A model generated the notes under the pieces. The model did not search any database. It saw only the letters and a list, made by a program, of their open reading frames with translations, and was not told the origin of the DNA. The position numbers and the translations under genes were made by a program. Positions 53,794 through 61,914 of a stretch of 64,000 bases of DNA are shown one piece after another; position 1 is the stretch's first letter, and each line of letters starts with the position of its first letter. The stretch comes from Paenibacillus sp. LS1 (lineage in GTDB: Bacteria; Bacillota; Bacilli; Paenibacillales; Paenibacillaceae): positions 124,001 to 188,000 of the forward strand of contig NZ_JAPDOE010000003.1 in NCBI RefSeq assembly GCF_026013365.1, read 5' to 3'.

Positions 53794-55137
53794 TCATTCC
53801 TCCTTCTGACTGGACACAGTCGAATCCAAACCCATCGCGAGCAGCATCGTTCTGAACTTGGCAGCCGTCTCTGCCAGCTCAGCTTCTGCCGTAGAACCTG
53901 CTACAATGCCCGCTCCAGCGAACAATTTCACAGCTGTGCCTTCCACTTCAGCACATCGGATCGTTACGGCCCACTCGCCGTCGCCCTCACTGTCGCACCA
54001 GCCCACCATTCCCGTAAATAATCCCCGGTCGAACGGCTCCTGTTGCTTAATCGCTGCCCGCGCAGCCTGTACAGGCGTTCCACAGATGGCGGGTGTGGGA
54101 TGAAGAGCCAAAGCCAGCTCCAGTGACGTTGTGGCCGCGTCCGCCAGCTCTCCGTGGATTTCAGTGGATAAATGCCACATTGTGCGCGTCTGAATCAGCG
54201 AAGGTTCTGCTGGAACGGATAGTTGTCGGCATAATGGGCGCAGCGCCTCCGCAACTGCCTCAATGACCACGGCATGTTCATGCCGATCCTTGGCTGAAGC
54301 CAGCAGTGCCTCTGCACGGCGGCGATCTTCCGCTGGATCATCACTCCGGGCAGCAGAGCCTGCCATTGGGTTGGCGCGTACTTTTGACCCTTTGCGGGTA
54401 ACTAATAGTTCCGGGCTTGCTCCGATGAAGGTGCGACTCGTTTTATTATCAAATTGTTCATCTATTTTTGAATGTTGTTTATTCGTTGTTATAGTACTTT
54501 TCAACTGAGTTATACCCCTCATGGGTACAGCAAATGTATATCCATGTGTGTTGTCCCTGAACAGATTACGCAGTAATTGATGTGTGTCCACGATCGTCTG
54601 TGAAGTCACCTCAAGCGTACGGGATAACACGACTTTATGGAGATCCCCATGGTTCAGGTGAACCAATACGTTGTCTACACTTTGCTCATACACTGTGCCC
54701 GCAGGTTCCTCAACGACCTCACAACCTACGGCTGCTGGCTGCTTCTGAATTAATGCTCGTGTTTCCGAGGGTAGCGGTTCAGCCCACTGCACCGTCTCTG
54801 GTACATATAGCTCAGCAGAATCGTCTAGCGGATCAAACGGGATGGCGCCAACCACCATCGGGTTCGATTGACCAGCTTGCTCGGCCTTGTCCATAAGCTG
54901 TTGAATACCATCTATATAAAGATGTTTCTCTTCCTTATGTTTATGTTCAATTACATCAGCAGAATCGCTGGGATCTAATTGAATTGCGTGCTCCGCATGT
55001 AGCGGAGACCAACGAATCCGTTCTCCTTGCGCGAGCAAGGTATGTTGCGGTGAAGACCAGAAAAAGGACGTCCCCTCCCGATATTGCTCCAGAAGGTGTA
55101 TGGCGGAAGTGGCAGTAACCGTACCCGCTTTTGACAT
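53794..55137 (-). CDS. dhbC: Isochorismate synthase, DhbC
   Basis: A 447-residue chorismate-utilising enzyme. Conserved segments are [57 protein letters not shown] and [21 protein letters not shown]. It converts chorismate to isochorismate, the first step to DHB. About 50 residues longer than I recall for the B. subtilis enzyme, mostly in the N-terminal half. It lies 26 bp after dhbA. Confidence 0.95.
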   Translation of the reverse strand: MSKAGTVTATSAIHLLEQYREGTSFFWSSPQHTLLAQGERIRWSPLHAEHAIQLDPSDSADVIEHKHKEEKHLYIDGIQQLMDKAEQAGQSNPMVVGAIPFDPLDDSAELYVPETVQWAEPLPSETRALIQKQPAAVGCEVVEEPAGTVYEQSVDNVLVHLNHGDLHKVVLSRTLEVTSQTIVDTHQLLRNLFRDNTHGYTFAVPMRGITQLKSTITTNKQHSKIDEQFDNKTSRTFIGASPELLVTRKGSKVRANPMAGSAARSDDPAEDRRRAEALLASAKDRHEHAVVIEAVAEALRPLCRQLSVPAEPSLIQTRTMWHLSTEIHGELADAATTSLELALALHPTPAICGTPVQAARAAIKQQEPFDRGLFTGMVGWCDSEGDGEWAVTIRCAEVEGTAVKLFAGAGIVAGSTAEAELAETAAKFRTMLLAMGLDSTVSSQKEE

Positions 55138-55163
55138 GATTCATCATCTCCTTATCTCTTGAT

Positions 55164-55949
55164 TCAGGCACCGAGCGTGGCGCCTCCATCCACACACAGA
55201 TCATGCATCGTAACATGTCTGGCTTGATCCGATACCAGGTAGACCACCGCGTCCGCGATATCCTCTGGCAATGCCATCCTGTTGAGCGGAATGCCCAAAC
55301 GGAAGGTATGCGGTGAGCCTGCAATGACTGCCTCTGCGCCTTGCTCATCCTGCCACATAGCTCGCTGCATTGGCGTGTCCGTTGAGCCTGGAGAGACAAT
55401 GTTGCAGCGAATATGCCGATCCGCGTATTCCAGAGCCAGACATTTGGTGAAGATGGTCGAGGCTGCTTTGGAAGCCGCATAGGCAGACATGTGCATTCGC
55501 GGAACACCCGCAGCATTCGAACCAACGGTAACCACCGCACCCGTCTGGCGTTCAGCCATATTTCTCACAACCGCACGCGACATGTAAAATACACCATGTG
55601 TGTTCACATCAAATGTCTTCGTCCATTCTTCATCTGTCAGCTCACTGACTGCCCCTGTGTGCAGTACACCCGCAGCATTCACCAAAATGCCAATGGGACC
55701 TACGGTCTCTTCGATCTGTTGAACGGTATCCTCAACCGCTTGACGATGCGATATATCAGCAATGCAGGCTGTTGCCTGTTGGCCCTGATTGCGCAGATTG
55801 GTAACCAGCTGATTCAGCGCATCTTCCTGTCGATCCACCAGAGCAACGATAGCGCCATGCTGTGCAAGCAATCTCGCCACCGCTTCACCGATCCCTTGCG
55901 CAGCACCGGTGACCACGGCCACTTTTCCAGCTATTCCTGTGTAGCTCAC
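55164..55949 (-). CDS. dhbA: 2,3-dihydro-2,3-dihydroxybenzoate dehydrogenase, DhbA
   Basis: A 261-residue short-chain dehydrogenase. The NAD site is [14 protein letters not shown], with NAAGVLHTG and the catalytic Tyr/Lys in [10 protein letters not shown]. It oxidises the dihydrodiol to 2,3-dihydroxybenzoate. The GTG eight bases after GGGAGG was chosen; the longer frame adds 44 unrelated residues, and 261 residues is the usual family length. Confidence 0.94.
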   Translation of the reverse strand: MSYTGIAGKVAVVTGAAQGIGEAVARLLAQHGAIVALVDRQEDALNQLVTNLRNQGQQATACIADISHRQAVEDTVQQIEETVGPIGILVNAAGVLHTGAVSELTDEEWTKTFDVNTHGVFYMSRAVVRNMAERQTGAVVTVGSNAAGVPRMHMSAYAASKAASTIFTKCLALEYADRHIRCNIVSPGSTDTPMQRAMWQDEQGAEAVIAGSPHTFRLGIPLNRMALPEDIADAVVYLVSDQARHVTMHDLCVDGGATLGA

Positions 55950-56138
55950 CTCGTGTACCTCCCTTACTGCCTTATAGCTATGTTCTCCCCTGTTGGAGCG
56001 ATGTGTTAGCCTGGTTCTATCCAGTTGAGTGTGATCATCCGTAAATCCGAAACATGGCTGTCCCTTTGGCTCCTGCCGCATACTGATCCCTGAGTCACAT
56101 GATTATCGTCTGAAAAAAACATCCCTCATTCCAACCTT

Positions 56139-56999
56139 CTATGACTCCGGACTACAGGCAAAACGCATCGTGCGACTAATCAAAAAAGGCAATACGGAGA
56201 CATGGTTCTCTTCTTCGAACTCGGTGTAGGCGATATCCAGTCCTGGCTGATTTAATGCAGATAAACGTTCCGTAAGACTTGATGCCTTATCATTGTTACG
56301 GGCCGGGTGTGTCTTCTCCTGTTCTCCCATACCAATCCACACCTTGACGTTCACCGGATGCTGTTCCAGCCTTGCGACGAATTCCTGTTCCTCCGCCTGC
56401 ATGACCTTCTGATTCCAGTGCAGCGAGGGACTTCCCGCAATGTAATATCGAAAAGCCTCTGGCTTCGTGAACAACGCATGGATCACGAACAACCCACCAA
56501 GCGAATGACCAAATATAGCCTGTCTATCTCGATCAATCCGAAACTGCTTCTCCATATCCGGCTTCAGTTCTTCTTCAATAAACCGCAAGAACTCATCCGC
56601 CCCTCCTTGTTCCGGAAGAGGTGTACCATCGGATTTTTGGGTATATTCCGTTGTGGCCTTTGGAGTAAAGTCATAGTATCGGTGAGGGGAAAAGGGGCCC
56701 GCGATCGGGTACCCAATGCCTACGACAATGGCCGGGACTGCTCCTGTCTTCTCCGGTCTGCGTCCCTGCACACGAACAGCTTCCACCATCGTGCCGAATA
56801 CGGAATTGGCATCCAGCAGGTAGATTACCGGGTAACCGGACGGGGGCGGAGGTTCAGCAGGCTTGAATACCATGATCTGATAGGCATGGTGGCCTGAGCG
56901 TGATTTCATGGTCCATTGTTCGGCATGTGGAATCTGAACGGTACTGCGTGCGATATGCTCAAGGTTGCCTGGAGCGGTTGGGTTGGGCTGAAACGTCAT
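56139..56999 (-). CDS. besA: Ferri-bacillibactin esterase-like hydrolase, BesA/YbbA
   Basis: A 286-residue alpha/beta hydrolase of the esterase D/Fes group. The nucleophile elbow is IFGHSLGGLFV, YPVIYLLDANSVFGTMVEA and VVGIGYP are family-typical, and the catalytic His is probably in EEENHVSVLP. It would hydrolyse the trilactone to release iron in the cytoplasm. It is the first gene after the Fur box at 57063-57077 and is followed by dhbA, unlike B. subtilis where besA sits elsewhere. Confidence 0.9.
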   Translation of the reverse strand: MTFQPNPTAPGNLEHIARSTVQIPHAEQWTMKSRSGHHAYQIMVFKPAEPPPPSGYPVIYLLDANSVFGTMVEAVRVQGRRPEKTGAVPAIVVGIGYPIAGPFSPHRYYDFTPKATTEYTQKSDGTPLPEQGGADEFLRFIEEELKPDMEKQFRIDRDRQAIFGHSLGGLFVIHALFTKPEAFRYYIAGSPSLHWNQKVMQAEEQEFVARLEQHPVNVKVWIGMGEQEKTHPARNNDKASSLTERLSALNQPGLDIAYTEFEEENHVSVLPFLISRTMRFACSPES

Positions 57000-57062
57000 T
57001 ACGGATGGGTCCTCCTCGTTGTTCTGCTTATATAAGTTGAATACTGAACTACATTCTGTATA

Positions 57063-57077
57063 TGAGATTGATTCTCA
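57063..57077. promoter_or_regulatory. Fur box of the besA-dhb operon
   Basis: TGAGATTGATTCTCA fits the 7-1-7 Fur pattern TGATAATnATTATCA with two mismatches, symmetric in kind. It overlaps a promoter-like stretch about 65 bp before besA. Confidence 0.75.
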
Positions 57078-57188
57078 TTACCAATTATAAAAGAGTCAAT
57101 CCGGCTGTCCCATGGACGATATCCAGAAATCATTTTGATTATCTCCATATTTCCATATTTTTGTAATATAATGTTCACCTTCTATTCT

Positions 57189-57262
57189 TAAAAAAAGCTC
57201 CCTCACGGTGCACCGGAAACGCTGGACTAACATCCGGTTCCCGGCACTCCAAAGGGAGCTGC
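57189..57262 (-). terminator. Terminator of the feuA-like gene
   Basis: Reading leftwards, AGCTCCCT pairs with AGGGAGCT around an inner CCGGA/TCCGG stem, then a run of seven T residues. Confidence 0.88.
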
Positions 57263-57272
57263 ACTATTCCAA

Positions 57273-58322
57273 TTATTGTGTTAACGCTTTGAGCGTATCA
57301 TCGATGACATGACCGTATGCGATCAGTCCACCACCCAGCCACGGAGCTGGCTCGACAGCGTACACATGACCTGCTTTTACCGCCGGCATACTGTTCCATA
57401 CGTTGGTTTCGGTCATTTCCTTCATGCTGCCTGGACCTTGTTCCACGGTGAAAATAAAGTCGGCATCAATCTCAGGTAAAACCTCGGTGGATACAATGGC
57501 GCTGTTTTCCGACTCGACCAATTTAGGCTTACCTAGTCCCAGTTGTTCATATACGACATAACCACTGAAATAGTTACCACCCATCATACTTATGCCACGT
57601 GGGGCGAAACGGATAATGGCTGCTTTTTTGCCTTCGGCTACTTTCGCCAATTCCGCTTTGGCTGACTCAACCTTGGCATGGTAGGTTTCAATGGCTTTTT
57701 CGGCTTCAGCCGTTTTGCCCAACAGATCACCAATGATCTGCAAAGACTTCTCTACATCACCCGAAGCATTCGTAAATACGTAGGTCGGTGCGATTTTGGA
57801 ATAACTCTCGTATACCCCATTCTCAGCATATTGGGCCGTATGCAAGATAATAAAATCAGGATTATACGACATCAGTGCTTCTGGCGAAGGCAATCCACTG
57901 GAGAAATCAAGGGTAGGCACATCACTGAGCTGATCCTGGAGATAGACATGCCCTTTCGTACCACTCGCCCACTGGGCTACCGGCTTAACACCAAGGGTTA
58001 ACAGGGAATCTTCCAGATATGGTGCAAATACCCGCTCTGTACTGGCTGGAACATTTACATCATGTCCCAAGTCATCTTTTACGGTGCGTTCACCCGTCGT
58101 TTCTTCCGCTTGCTCTTCTTGCACAACCGTCTCGGTTAAAGCCGGGGTTGAAGTTTCCGTTGCGGGCTGCTCCTCTTGGGCTGCTCCTGTATTCTCGGAT
58201 GCTGCACCACAGGCAGACAACAGCCCTGTAACTAACATCAGCAAGATCAGGGCTGAGAGCCGGGCACTGCGGAATTGGCTACCAACGGAACGTTGTCCGA
58301 TGTTTTTGATATGGTGAAACAT
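57273..58322 (-). CDS. feuA: Ferric siderophore-binding lipoprotein, FeuA-like
   Basis: A 349-residue class III solute-binding protein. The lipobox is LLSACG (Cys at about residue 38), followed by a 40-residue Glu/Thr-rich linker and the binding domain (RTVKDDLGHDVNVP, RVFAPYLEDSLLTLGVKPVAQW, YNPDFIILH). The family binds ferric catecholates outside the membrane. No permease or ATPase follows; a strong terminator does. A Fur box lies just upstream. Confidence 0.88.
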   Translation of the reverse strand: MFHHIKNIGQRSVGSQFRSARLSALILLMLVTGLLSACGAASENTGAAQEEQPATETSTPALTETVVQEEQAEETTGERTVKDDLGHDVNVPASTERVFAPYLEDSLLTLGVKPVAQWASGTKGHVYLQDQLSDVPTLDFSSGLPSPEALMSYNPDFIILHTAQYAENGVYESYSKIAPTYVFTNASGDVEKSLQIIGDLLGKTAEAEKAIETYHAKVESAKAELAKVAEGKKAAIIRFAPRGISMMGGNYFSGYVVYEQLGLGKPKLVESENSAIVSTEVLPEIDADFIFTVEQGPGSMKEMTETNVWNSMPAVKAGHVYAVEPAPWLGGGLIAYGHVIDDTLKALTQ

Positions 58323-58337
58323 GTGTGATATCCCCCT

Positions 58338-58352
58338 TGATAAACATTCTCA
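58338..58352. promoter_or_regulatory. Fur box of the feuA-like gene
   Basis: TGATAAACATTCTCA differs from TGATAATnATTATCA at two positions. It lies in the 51-bp gap between the btr-like stop and the feuA-like start, so feuA probably has its own iron-controlled promoter. Confidence 0.72.
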
Positions 58353-58373
58353 TTTAGATACAAGGATTATATG

Positions 58374-59588
58374 TCACGTCGCCTGGGAATCACCATGGAC
58401 GTTATCCAGATATATGTTTGGACAATATCCCGTGAAGATCAGTAGAGCTTCATCCAGCATACGCATCACGCCTACAGCCGAATAATCAAACCAAGGATCA
58501 CCTGTGATCAGATGGACCTGGTACTGACGAATGGCCTTGAGCTGCCGCCATGTAACTGAATGCTGCAAGCTGAGCCAATACGCGCGTGAAGCAGCTTCGG
58601 GACACACCATAACGAGAATGCGATCAGGGTTCATTGCAGCGAGCTGCTCCAGCGTTAACGGATTATTGGCACTGAGATCCGAGTAAGTGTCCAGTTGCAG
58701 CGCTCCATACAACACTTCTTCAATACCCGGATTGCTATAAAGGTAGAGATTCTGACCGTAGATCCGTACAACGATTACTTTCTCCCGACCCACTTCCCGC
58801 TGTACCGATTCCCGCGCCTTCTCTGCTCGCTGGTTGTACATGTGTATCCATTGCTCCGCCTGTTCCTCCCGCTCCAGAAATAATCCAATCATGCGTAGCT
58901 GTGTTCGCCAATCCGAATGATGTTTAGGGACAAAACAACAAGGTGCAATCTCGGCCAGTTTGGCCTGATCCTGTTCACTAATCTGATCTGTGCCCACGAT
59001 GGCATCAGGGCGAATATGAACCAACCGTTCCACATTGGCCTCAAACCGCCAACTCGTGTACGGGTCCGTTAATTTCAGATGGGACTGGATCTCTGAACGA
59101 TGTGCATTATAATAATACGCGGTCCATTTGGGATCGATAGGTGCAGCTACGGGAATGACATTGAGCGCCAGAAGCTGTCCAATCACACTGGAGGAGCAGG
59201 TGGCAATCCGTTTTCTGGCGTTTTTCGCATAATCCGAAGGAGATACGCCGACTTCCTTTTTAAATTTACGGCTAAAGTAGTACTCATCACTATATCCCAC
59301 TCTCAGGGCAATATCGCGAAGTTTGTTTGTGGATTCCTTCAAGTATCGCTTGGCGCGGTTAATGCGCAGATCCGTAAGATATTCCATTGCACTCTGTCCA
59401 TACGTTTTCTTGAACAGATCCACGAAATATTTTGGACTGATCCCCGCTTCCGAAGCGAGATCTGCAATCGATAGAGGTTGGTCGTAATGTTTGTCCATGT
59501 ATATTTTAACGTTGGCAAGATCCGTCTTGGGACTGCGGCCGGGAACAGGCTGGTGCGCAGCAATCTGCGAATCATTTTCCAGTAACAT
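58374..59588 (-). CDS. btr: AraC-type siderophore-sensing activator, Btr-like
   Basis: A 404-residue fusion. Residues about 22-125 are an AraC double helix-turn-helix (LSIADLASEAGISPKYFVDLFKKTYG, then DIALRVGYSDEYYFSRKFKKEVGVSP). Residues about 130-395 resemble a siderophore-binding protein (VERLVHIRPDAIVGTDQI, LTLEQLAAMNPDRILVMV). B. subtilis Btr uses such a domain to sense bacillibactin and activate feuABC. That protein is longer; here the DNA-binding domain is at the very N-terminus. AAAGGAG precedes the ATG; a perfect Fur box lies about 95 bp upstream. Confidence 0.88.
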   Translation of the reverse strand: MLLENDSQIAAHQPVPGRSPKTDLANVKIYMDKHYDQPLSIADLASEAGISPKYFVDLFKKTYGQSAMEYLTDLRINRAKRYLKESTNKLRDIALRVGYSDEYYFSRKFKKEVGVSPSDYAKNARKRIATCSSSVIGQLLALNVIPVAAPIDPKWTAYYYNAHRSEIQSHLKLTDPYTSWRFEANVERLVHIRPDAIVGTDQISEQDQAKLAEIAPCCFVPKHHSDWRTQLRMIGLFLEREEQAEQWIHMYNQRAEKARESVQREVGREKVIVVRIYGQNLYLYSNPGIEEVLYGALQLDTYSDLSANNPLTLEQLAAMNPDRILVMVCPEAASRAYWLSLQHSVTWRQLKAIRQYQVHLITGDPWFDYSAVGVMRMLDEALLIFTGYCPNIYLDNVHGDSQAT

Positions 59589-59680
59589 GAGGCCACTCCT
59601 TTCGATCTGCTTGATCGGTATGATATGTAGCTAAAGGTAGAGAGAACTATCGGGCAACTTGTGCAATATTTAAACGAAAA

Positions 59681-59695
59681 TGATAATCATTATCA
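59681..59695. promoter_or_regulatory. Fur box of the btr-like gene (perfect)
   Basis: TGATAATCATTATCA is a perfect 7-1-7 Fur site. It lies in the 306-bp gap upstream of the btr-like gene, which otherwise holds only a terminator. Confidence 0.88.
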
Positions 59696-59814
59696 ATAAA
59701 ATACCATAACCATTTCCAGACCGTCAATCCAAATATGGTAAAATGTACACACCAAAATCCATACTTTCCCCTCTACTACTGTTCGCGAAGTTGCTTATAA
59801 ACTACCTCCAAATA

Positions 59815-59857
59815 TACCAAAAAAGCCAACGACGTGAGTATCACGCGTTAGCTTTAA
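59815..59857 (-). terminator. Terminator of the Bax inhibitor gene
   Basis: AAAGC(C/T)AACG pairs with CGTTxGCTTT around an inner GTGA/TCAC stem, followed leftwards by six T residues. Confidence 0.82.
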
Positions 59858-59894
59858 TGAAGTTCATACTCTGATGATGACGTTAAAAGCAGGA

Positions 59895-60641
59895 CTAGTC
59901 CCGGCTCCGCAATTTGCCAAGCAGACGGATAATTTCAATGTACAACCATACCAGCGTCACCATCAATCCAAAGGCACCGTACCACTCCATGTACTTGGGC
60001 GCACCACGTTCAGCACCACCCTCGATGAAGTCGAAATCCAAGACCAGATTGAGCGCAGCAACAATAACGATAACGACCGAAATACCGATGCCGATCAAGC
60101 TATTATCATGCAGATAAGGAATCGAAATGCCGAAGAAACCCAGTACAAAGCTCAACAGATACATGATCATGATACCGCCAGTTGCAGCAACAACGCCCAA
60201 CTTGAAGTTCTCCGTAGCTTTGATCACTCTGGTTTTGTATGCCATCAGCAGGGCGATGAATACAGCCATGGTCAACAGGGCCGCCTGCAAGGTAATTCCG
60301 TTATACAGGGACTCATAGGTTGCGGAGAGCGCTCCAAGGAACAGGCCTTCTGCCACGGCATAGACGGGTACTAGATACGGTGCCGCTACTGGTTTGAACG
60401 AAATCACAAGTGCCAGAATGAAACCAACGATCAATCCACCATAAGCGAGCGGCATCACTTGTTGTCCGTTAAAGAACATCATCCATGTTGCAAACGCACT
60501 GCCCAGCAGGATCACCAGCGTAATAAACGCTTTGTTCACCGTGCCGTTGATCGTCATGTAATTCTGATATCGATCTTCTCCGTATCCTTTGTTTTCAAAC
60601 GTGCTGTCTTTAAGTGTAGGGTTACCGCTACGACCGATCAA
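59895..60641 (-). CDS. Bax inhibitor-1/YccA family membrane protein
   Basis: A 248-residue, seven-helix protein. MIGRSGNPTL at the start is typical of Bacillales members, and VNKAFITLVILLGSAFATW and the C-terminal ALNLVLDFDFIEGGAERGAPKYMEWYGAFGLMVTLVWLYIEIIRLL region carry the conserved pair of Asp residues of the calcium/proton-leak family. A TTG start eight bases after AGAGG was chosen; the frame stays open 75 codons further upstream without a ribosome binding site. Physiological role unknown. Confidence 0.88.
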   Translation of the reverse strand: MIGRSGNPTLKDSTFENKGYGEDRYQNYMTINGTVNKAFITLVILLGSAFATWMMFFNGQQVMPLAYGGLIVGFILALVISFKPVAAPYLVPVYAVAEGLFLGALSATYESLYNGITLQAALLTMAVFIALLMAYKTRVIKATENFKLGVVAATGGIMIMYLLSFVLGFFGISIPYLHDNSLIGIGISVVIVIVAALNLVLDFDFIEGGAERGAPKYMEWYGAFGLMVTLVWLYIEIIRLLGKLRSRD

Positions 60642-60883
60642 CACAATCACCTCTTCATATGTATTTGATATATCTGTAATGCTACGTTCTGTGATACTTA
60701 GCTGAAACTCTGGCATTTCTACATTTCCAATTCTACAGACTACTCCATGGTGTTCGTATTCAAAAAGATCGGGATGGTGCCAAGCGAAGTGGGATGCAAT
60801 CCTGCGATCACATCCTTCTCCACAGGCATAGTACTTAGGACATATGTCCCGAAAATTCATGTTCATTGTGTTTTATATGCAAT

Positions 60884-61240
60884 TTATTTGTACAAGACTT
60901 TATCTAAATTGTATTTCGCACGCATCGTGTTAATGATATAGGTCTCGTAAATTTCACGATCTACCGGATCTTCAACCAGGCATACTTCAATCTTCGTTAC
61001 TTCCTCGCGGTGATTCTTGATTGGTGATACGGTATCTTCAAAATGCTTTTTGATACGGGGTCTTAATTTTCGTGCTTTCCCGACAAATAACAACTCTCCA
61101 GCGGCATTGTAAAACATGAAAATTCCGCCTAGTTCCCGGGTAATCAGGTGAAAATCAGTAAATCCATAAATGTGGCTAAGCTGTGGATCAGCCTGCTTCG
61201 TGATGGTTACATTCGGTGTTGGCACGGTAATATTAATCAA
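60884..61240 (-). CDS. GIY-YIG nuclease family protein
   Basis: A small protein of about 118 residues with a GIY-YIG fold: GIFMFYNAAGELLFVGKARKLRPRIKKHF gives GIF and FVG in place of GIY and YIG, keeps the conserved Arg, and has the Glu in REIYETYIINT. The start is uncertain: TTG at 61240 (11 bases after GAGG) or GTG nine bases earlier. Members include UvrC-like and structure-specific nucleases; with both Tyr replaced by Phe or Val, activity is uncertain. Confidence 0.75.
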   Translation of the reverse strand: MINITVPTPNVTITKQADPQLSHIYGFTDFHLITRELGGIFMFYNAAGELLFVGKARKLRPRIKKHFEDTVSPIKNHREEVTKIEVCLVEDPVDREIYETYIINTMRAKYNLDKVLYK

Positions 61241-61367
61241 TAGGCTCACTTCCTCATTATCTATAGGTCTACATCCTATCACATATTATAAACGGACACC
61301 ATTTCATTCTATATGAAGTACAATTCACGCAATTTTCGCTATTACGACAAATATTTCAAAAAAAAGG

Positions 61368-61396
61368 TTAACTTCCCTGATTCAAAGTGGTACTAT
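61368..61396 (+). promoter_or_regulatory. Promoter P2, similar to P1 at 41335
   Basis: TTAACT, 17 bp, TACTAT, with an upstream A-tract and GGTACTATAGG around the -10. No convincing gene follows before the terminator at 61786. Confidence 0.65.
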
Positions 61397-61785
61397 AGGG
61401 GTATGAGGAAGAAATTGGGCACTAAGACATATGTCTTTATATCTACCTTCGTCTATTGTACCCTATGATTGATCATCTTTTTCATACTGATTTTTGTTAC
61501 GTGATCACGACAAGAGTACAGTTAGCAAGAACCTTAGCTTATAGATTGTGGATTCATCCTCTATTCGACCTTGCAGCAAGCAAACGTAGAAAGACCTAGA
61601 TTCATGATTTCACTGTAGATTTTAAGTATCACCTAGAAAGCCTGCAATTATAGCCGTACAGAAGTTAAATAGACACACGTAGAAGGTCAGATAGCTATCG
61701 ATCCTAGAGAGATAAGTCATGCAATGCAACTGTAGAAAGTCATAGCATCAGAACTATAGAAAATGGATCAAGTTTTACCACGGGT
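61397..61785 (+). ncRNA. Possible non-coding transcript between P2 and a terminator
   Basis: About 390 nt between a good promoter and a strong terminator hold no frame with a ribosome binding site; the best are 21 and 44 codons. The right half has degenerate repeats of the type GTAGAAAG-x-C-x-TAG (near 61585, 61629, 61678 and 61731). It may be a regulatory RNA or the leader of ddlR. Confidence 0.35.
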
Positions 61786-61811
61786 CCTGGCATATTGCCA
61801 GGGCTTTTTTG
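61786..61811 (+). terminator. Terminator upstream of ddlR
   Basis: CCTGGCA and TGCCAGG form a perfect seven-bp stem with a three-base loop, followed by GC and six T residues. Confidence 0.85.
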
Positions 61812-61877
61812 CGTTTACGCGAACCACCAACCACTCCCGCAGGGAAACAGAGGTATCGTGGTTCTTTCTGCTGGGTT

Positions 61878-61883
61878 TATAAT
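61878..61883 (+). promoter_or_regulatory. TATAAT -10 box of ddlR
   Basis: A perfect TATAAT lies 32 bp before the ddlR start. At 17 bp upstream there is no good -35 box, which would fit an activator-dependent promoter. Confidence 0.5.
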
Positions 61884-61914
61884 ATGGCAAGATACCAGTA
61901 GAGGGAGTGATGGG

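Noticed and set aside
61465..61599. 44-codon frame in the gene-free segment before ddlR
   Set aside because: No ribosome binding site, no recognisable domain and composition like the surrounding non-coding DNA.
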